Shown here: positions 61,901 to 64,000 of the stretch, one piece after another
Position numbering within the stretch: the stretch's first letter is position 1
How the letters are laid out: each line of letters starts with the position of its first letter
Assembly (NCBI GenBank): GCA_027186245.1
Contig: CP114482.1
Location: 29,717,209 to 29,781,208 of the forward strand
Reading direction: 5' to 3'
Length of the DNA stretch: 64,000 nt
DNA from: Coriaria nepalensis
Lineage: Eukaryota; Streptophyta; Magnoliopsida; Cucurbitales; Coriariaceae
The notes under the pieces: generated by a model
Seen by the model: only the letters and a program-made list of their open reading frames with translations
Told to the model about the DNA's origin: nothing
Databases searched by the model: none
Position numbers and translations under genes: made by a program

Positions 61901-64000
61901 CTAAACAAATGCATTGTTGCCTTCAATAGATCAACTGCAAGTTACGCACGAAAGTCATGTTTAATGGCCGAATTTCGTTCGAAGTGATTTAGAATGATTT
62001 ACTGACTAAAAGAGACGCAAAAATATGACTTGAACGCTAAAAAATGCATAGTTGCCATCAATAGGTCAATTGCAAGTTATGCACGAAAGTCGCGTTTTAA
62101 ATGCAAAAATAGAATTGGTTCGAAGTGCCTTCAAACAATTTAACGATTGAAAAGACGGAGTCATATGCTTTTTAATGCTAAAATAATGCATTGTTGTCTT
62201 CAATAGATTAATTACAAGTTATGTAAGAAAATAATATTTGAAGGGCGAAAATAGAATTCGTTCGAACTAATTTAGAATGATTTAATGACTAGAAGAGACT
62301 CAGTGACATGAATTTAAGGCTAAACAAATGCATTGTTGTCAATAATAGATCAACTGCAAGTTACGCACGAAAGTCATGTTTAAATGCCGAATTTCATACG
62401 AAGTGATTTAGAATGATTTACTGACTAAAAGAGACGCAAATATATGACTTGAACGCTAAAAAATGCATAGTTGCGATCAATAGATCAATTGCAAGTTATG
62501 CACGAAAGTCGCGTTTTAAATGCAAAAAGAGAATTGGTTCGAAGTGCCTTCAAACAATTTAATGATTGAAAAGACTGAGTGATATGCTTTTTAAAGCTAA
62601 AATAATGCATTGTTGTCTTCAATAGATTAATTGCAAGTTATGTAAGAAAATAATGTTTGAAAGGCAAAAATAGAATTCGGTCGAATTAAGTTAGAATGAT
62701 TTAATGACTAAAAGAGACACAATGACATGACTTTAAGGATAAACAAATGCATTGTTGCCTTCAATAGATCAACTGCAAGTTACGCACGAAAGTCATGTTT
62801 AAAGGCCGAATTTCGTTCGAAGTGATTTAGAATGATTTCCTGACTAAAAGAGACGCAAAAATATGACTTGAACGCTAAAAAATGCATAGTTGCCATCAAT
62901 AGATCAATTGCAAGTTATGCACGAAAGTCGCGTTTTAAATGCAAAAAGAGAATTGGTTCGAAGTGCCTTCAAACAATTTAATGATTGAAAAGACTGAGTG
63001 ATATGCTTTTTAATGCTAAAATATTGCATTGTTGTCTTCAATAGATTAATTATAAGTTATGTAAGAAAATAATGTTTGAAGGGCGAAAATAGAATTCGTT
63101 CGAATTAATTTAGAATGATTTAATGACTAAAAGAGACTCACTGACATGACTTTAAGGCTAAACAAATGCATTGTTGCCTTCAATAGGTCAACTGCAAGTT
63201 ACGCACGAAAGTCTTGTTTAAAGGCCGAATTTCGTTCGAAGTGATTTAGAATGATTTACTGACTAAAAGAGACGCAAAAATATGACTTGAAAGCTAAAAA
63301 AGGCATAGTTGCCATCAATAGATCAATTGCAAGTTATGCACGAAAGTCGCGTTTTAAATGCAAAAAGAGAATTGGTTCGAAGTGCCTTCAAACAATTTAG
63401 TGATTGAAAAGACTGACTGATATGGTTTTTAATGCTAAAATATTGCATTGTTGTCTTCGATAGATTAATTATAAGTTATGTAAGAAAATAATGTTTGAAA
63501 GGCGAAAATAGAATTCGATCGAATTAATTTAGAATGATTTAATGACTAAATGAGACCCAATGACATGACTTTAAGGCTAAACAAATGCATTGTTGCCTTC
63601 AATAGATCAACTGCAAGTTACGCACGAAAGTCATGTTTAAAGGCCGAATTTCGTTCGATGTGATTTAGAATGATTTACTGACTAAAAGAGACGCAAAAAT
63701 ATGACTTGAACGCTAAAAAATGCATAGTTGCCATCAATAGATCAATTGCAAGTTATGCACGAAAGTCGCGTTTTAAATGCAAAAAGAGAATTGGTTCGAA
63801 GTGCCTTCAAACAATTTAGTGATTGAAAAGACTGACTGATATGCTTTTTAATGCTAAAATATTGCATTGTTGTCTTCGATAGATTAATTATAAGTTATGT
63901 AAGAAAATAATGTTTGAAGGGCGAAAATAGAATTCGTTCGAATTAATTTAGAATGATTTAATGACTAAAAGAGACTCAATGACATGACTTTAAGGCTAAA
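59000..64000 (+). repeat. Right end of family 2: mixed units with 1-, 4- and 5-unit shifts
   Basis: The array continues with the same A'-B'-C' order to the last base. The A' variant CAATTTAGTGATTG with TTGTCTTCGATAGATT occurs at 61,718, 63,394 and 63,813 (steps 1,676 and 419 bp). ACTAAATGAGAC occurs near 61,449 and 63,544 (2,095 bp). A 1-bp deletion near 59,744 turns GAATTCG into GAATCG and removes one EcoRI site. No boundary of the array is reached. Confidence 0.9.

Larger units (their letters stand above)
5489..64000 (+). repeat. Satellite family 2: 419-bp trimeric repeat, about 140 copies, continuing past the window end
   Basis: The landmark GAGAATTGGTTCG (or GAAAATTGG / TAGAATTGG) recurs every 419 bp from 5,561 to 63,786. 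The net distance is 58,225 bp, i.e. 139 intervals minus 16 bp, and single-unit spacing was checked through most of 5.5-25 kb. Each unit has three monomers, A' (142), B' (142) and C' (135). Nearly all B' monomers carry GAATTC, so EcoRI would give a 419-bp ladder. ATGCAT occurs in most A', B' and C' copies, so NsiI-type digestion would reveal the roughly 140-bp monomer. Orientation is uniform throughout and no other sequence interrupts the array. Confidence 0.97.

Noticed and set aside
1..64000. A CRISPR array, suggested by regular repeats.
   Set aside because: The repeat is contiguous, with units of 419 or 569 bp and no unique spacers. It has none of the short repeat and spacer structure or cas genes.
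1..64000. Canonical CENP-B box (NTTCGNNNNANNCGGGN).
   Set aside because: TTCG is frequent, for example in GTTCGAAGTG, but no copy is followed by A at the required place and CGGG. I found no match by eye on the plus strand and no plausible one on the minus strand.
1..64000. Telomeric repeats, rRNA or tRNA genes, LTR elements or other transposons.
   Set aside because: No TTAGGG- or TTTAGGG-type tract, no rDNA-like or cloverleaf-like segment, and no long terminal repeats or coding remnants were seen. Landmark spacing leaves no room for an insertion.
1..64000. Naming the species or a known satellite family.
   Set aside because: The 419-bp trimer and 569-bp tetramer do not correspond to a satellite I recognise with confidence. 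A database search of one 419-bp unit would settle it.
5550..64000. ATG-rich boxes such as GACATGACTTTAAGG as promoters or start sites.
   Set aside because: They are part of the repeat skeleton, present in every monomer, and followed by in-frame stops within a few codons. No promoter or splice context is visible.

Overview
The window is one uninterrupted block of eukaryotic satellite DNA. I see no credible protein-coding gene, RNA gene, transposon, telomere repeat or unique sequence anywhere in the 64 kb. Every part belongs to head-to-tail copies of related monomers of about 140 bp, all in the same orientation. The sequence is AT-rich: a hand count of the last 400 bases gives 31.5% GC, 76 G against 50 C. 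The organism cannot be named from this sequence. The architecture (about 140-bp monomers grouped into higher-order repeats, or HORs) is typical of centromeric, pericentromeric or subtelomeric heterochromatin of a plant or animal.

Two satellite families meet in the window. Family 1 (1 to about 5,488) is a tetramer: four diverged monomers of 141, 142, 144 and 142 bp form a 569-bp unit. Its start recurs at 3, 572, 1141, 1710, 2279, 2848, 3417, 3986, 4555 and 5124, with no length change at all. Family 2 (about 5,489 to 64,000) is a trimer: monomers A', B' and C' of 142, 142 and 135 bp form a 419-bp unit. The two families are joined at about 5,484-5,493 inside a shared motif, without breaking the monomer phase.

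Between the first and last A' landmark (5,561 and 63,786) the distance is 58,225 bp, which is 139 x 419 minus 16. That shortfall is fully explained by seven length changes I could place: -1 near 6,955; +1 at 21,411, 23,507, 24,765 and 55,353; -18 at 58,293; -1 near 59,744.

A second layer of organisation lies on top of the 419-bp period. Blocks of 2, 3, 4, 5, 6 or 7 units (838, 1257, 1676, 2095/2096, 2514 and 2933 bp) have been duplicated locally, and different multiples dominate in different stretches. Examples are 7 units at 9-18 kb, 5 units at 19-23.6 kb, 4 units at 31-36.8 kb, 7 units at 37-48 kb, 2 units at 50-51.7 kb, 4 units at 52-54.6 kb and 2 units at 56.5-58.3 kb. The 7-unit copies at 37-43 kb look nearly identical, so amplification there is recent. 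The left side is a patchwork of older copies. Units fall into two main subtypes defined by linked variants in B' and C'. The A' monomer stays almost constant.

The biology is therefore array evolution (unequal exchange, segmental amplification, gene-conversion-like mosaics) and possibly chromatin or centromere function. It is not an operon or enzyme system. All repeat boundaries were read by eye, so block edges are accurate to a few tens of bases at best.
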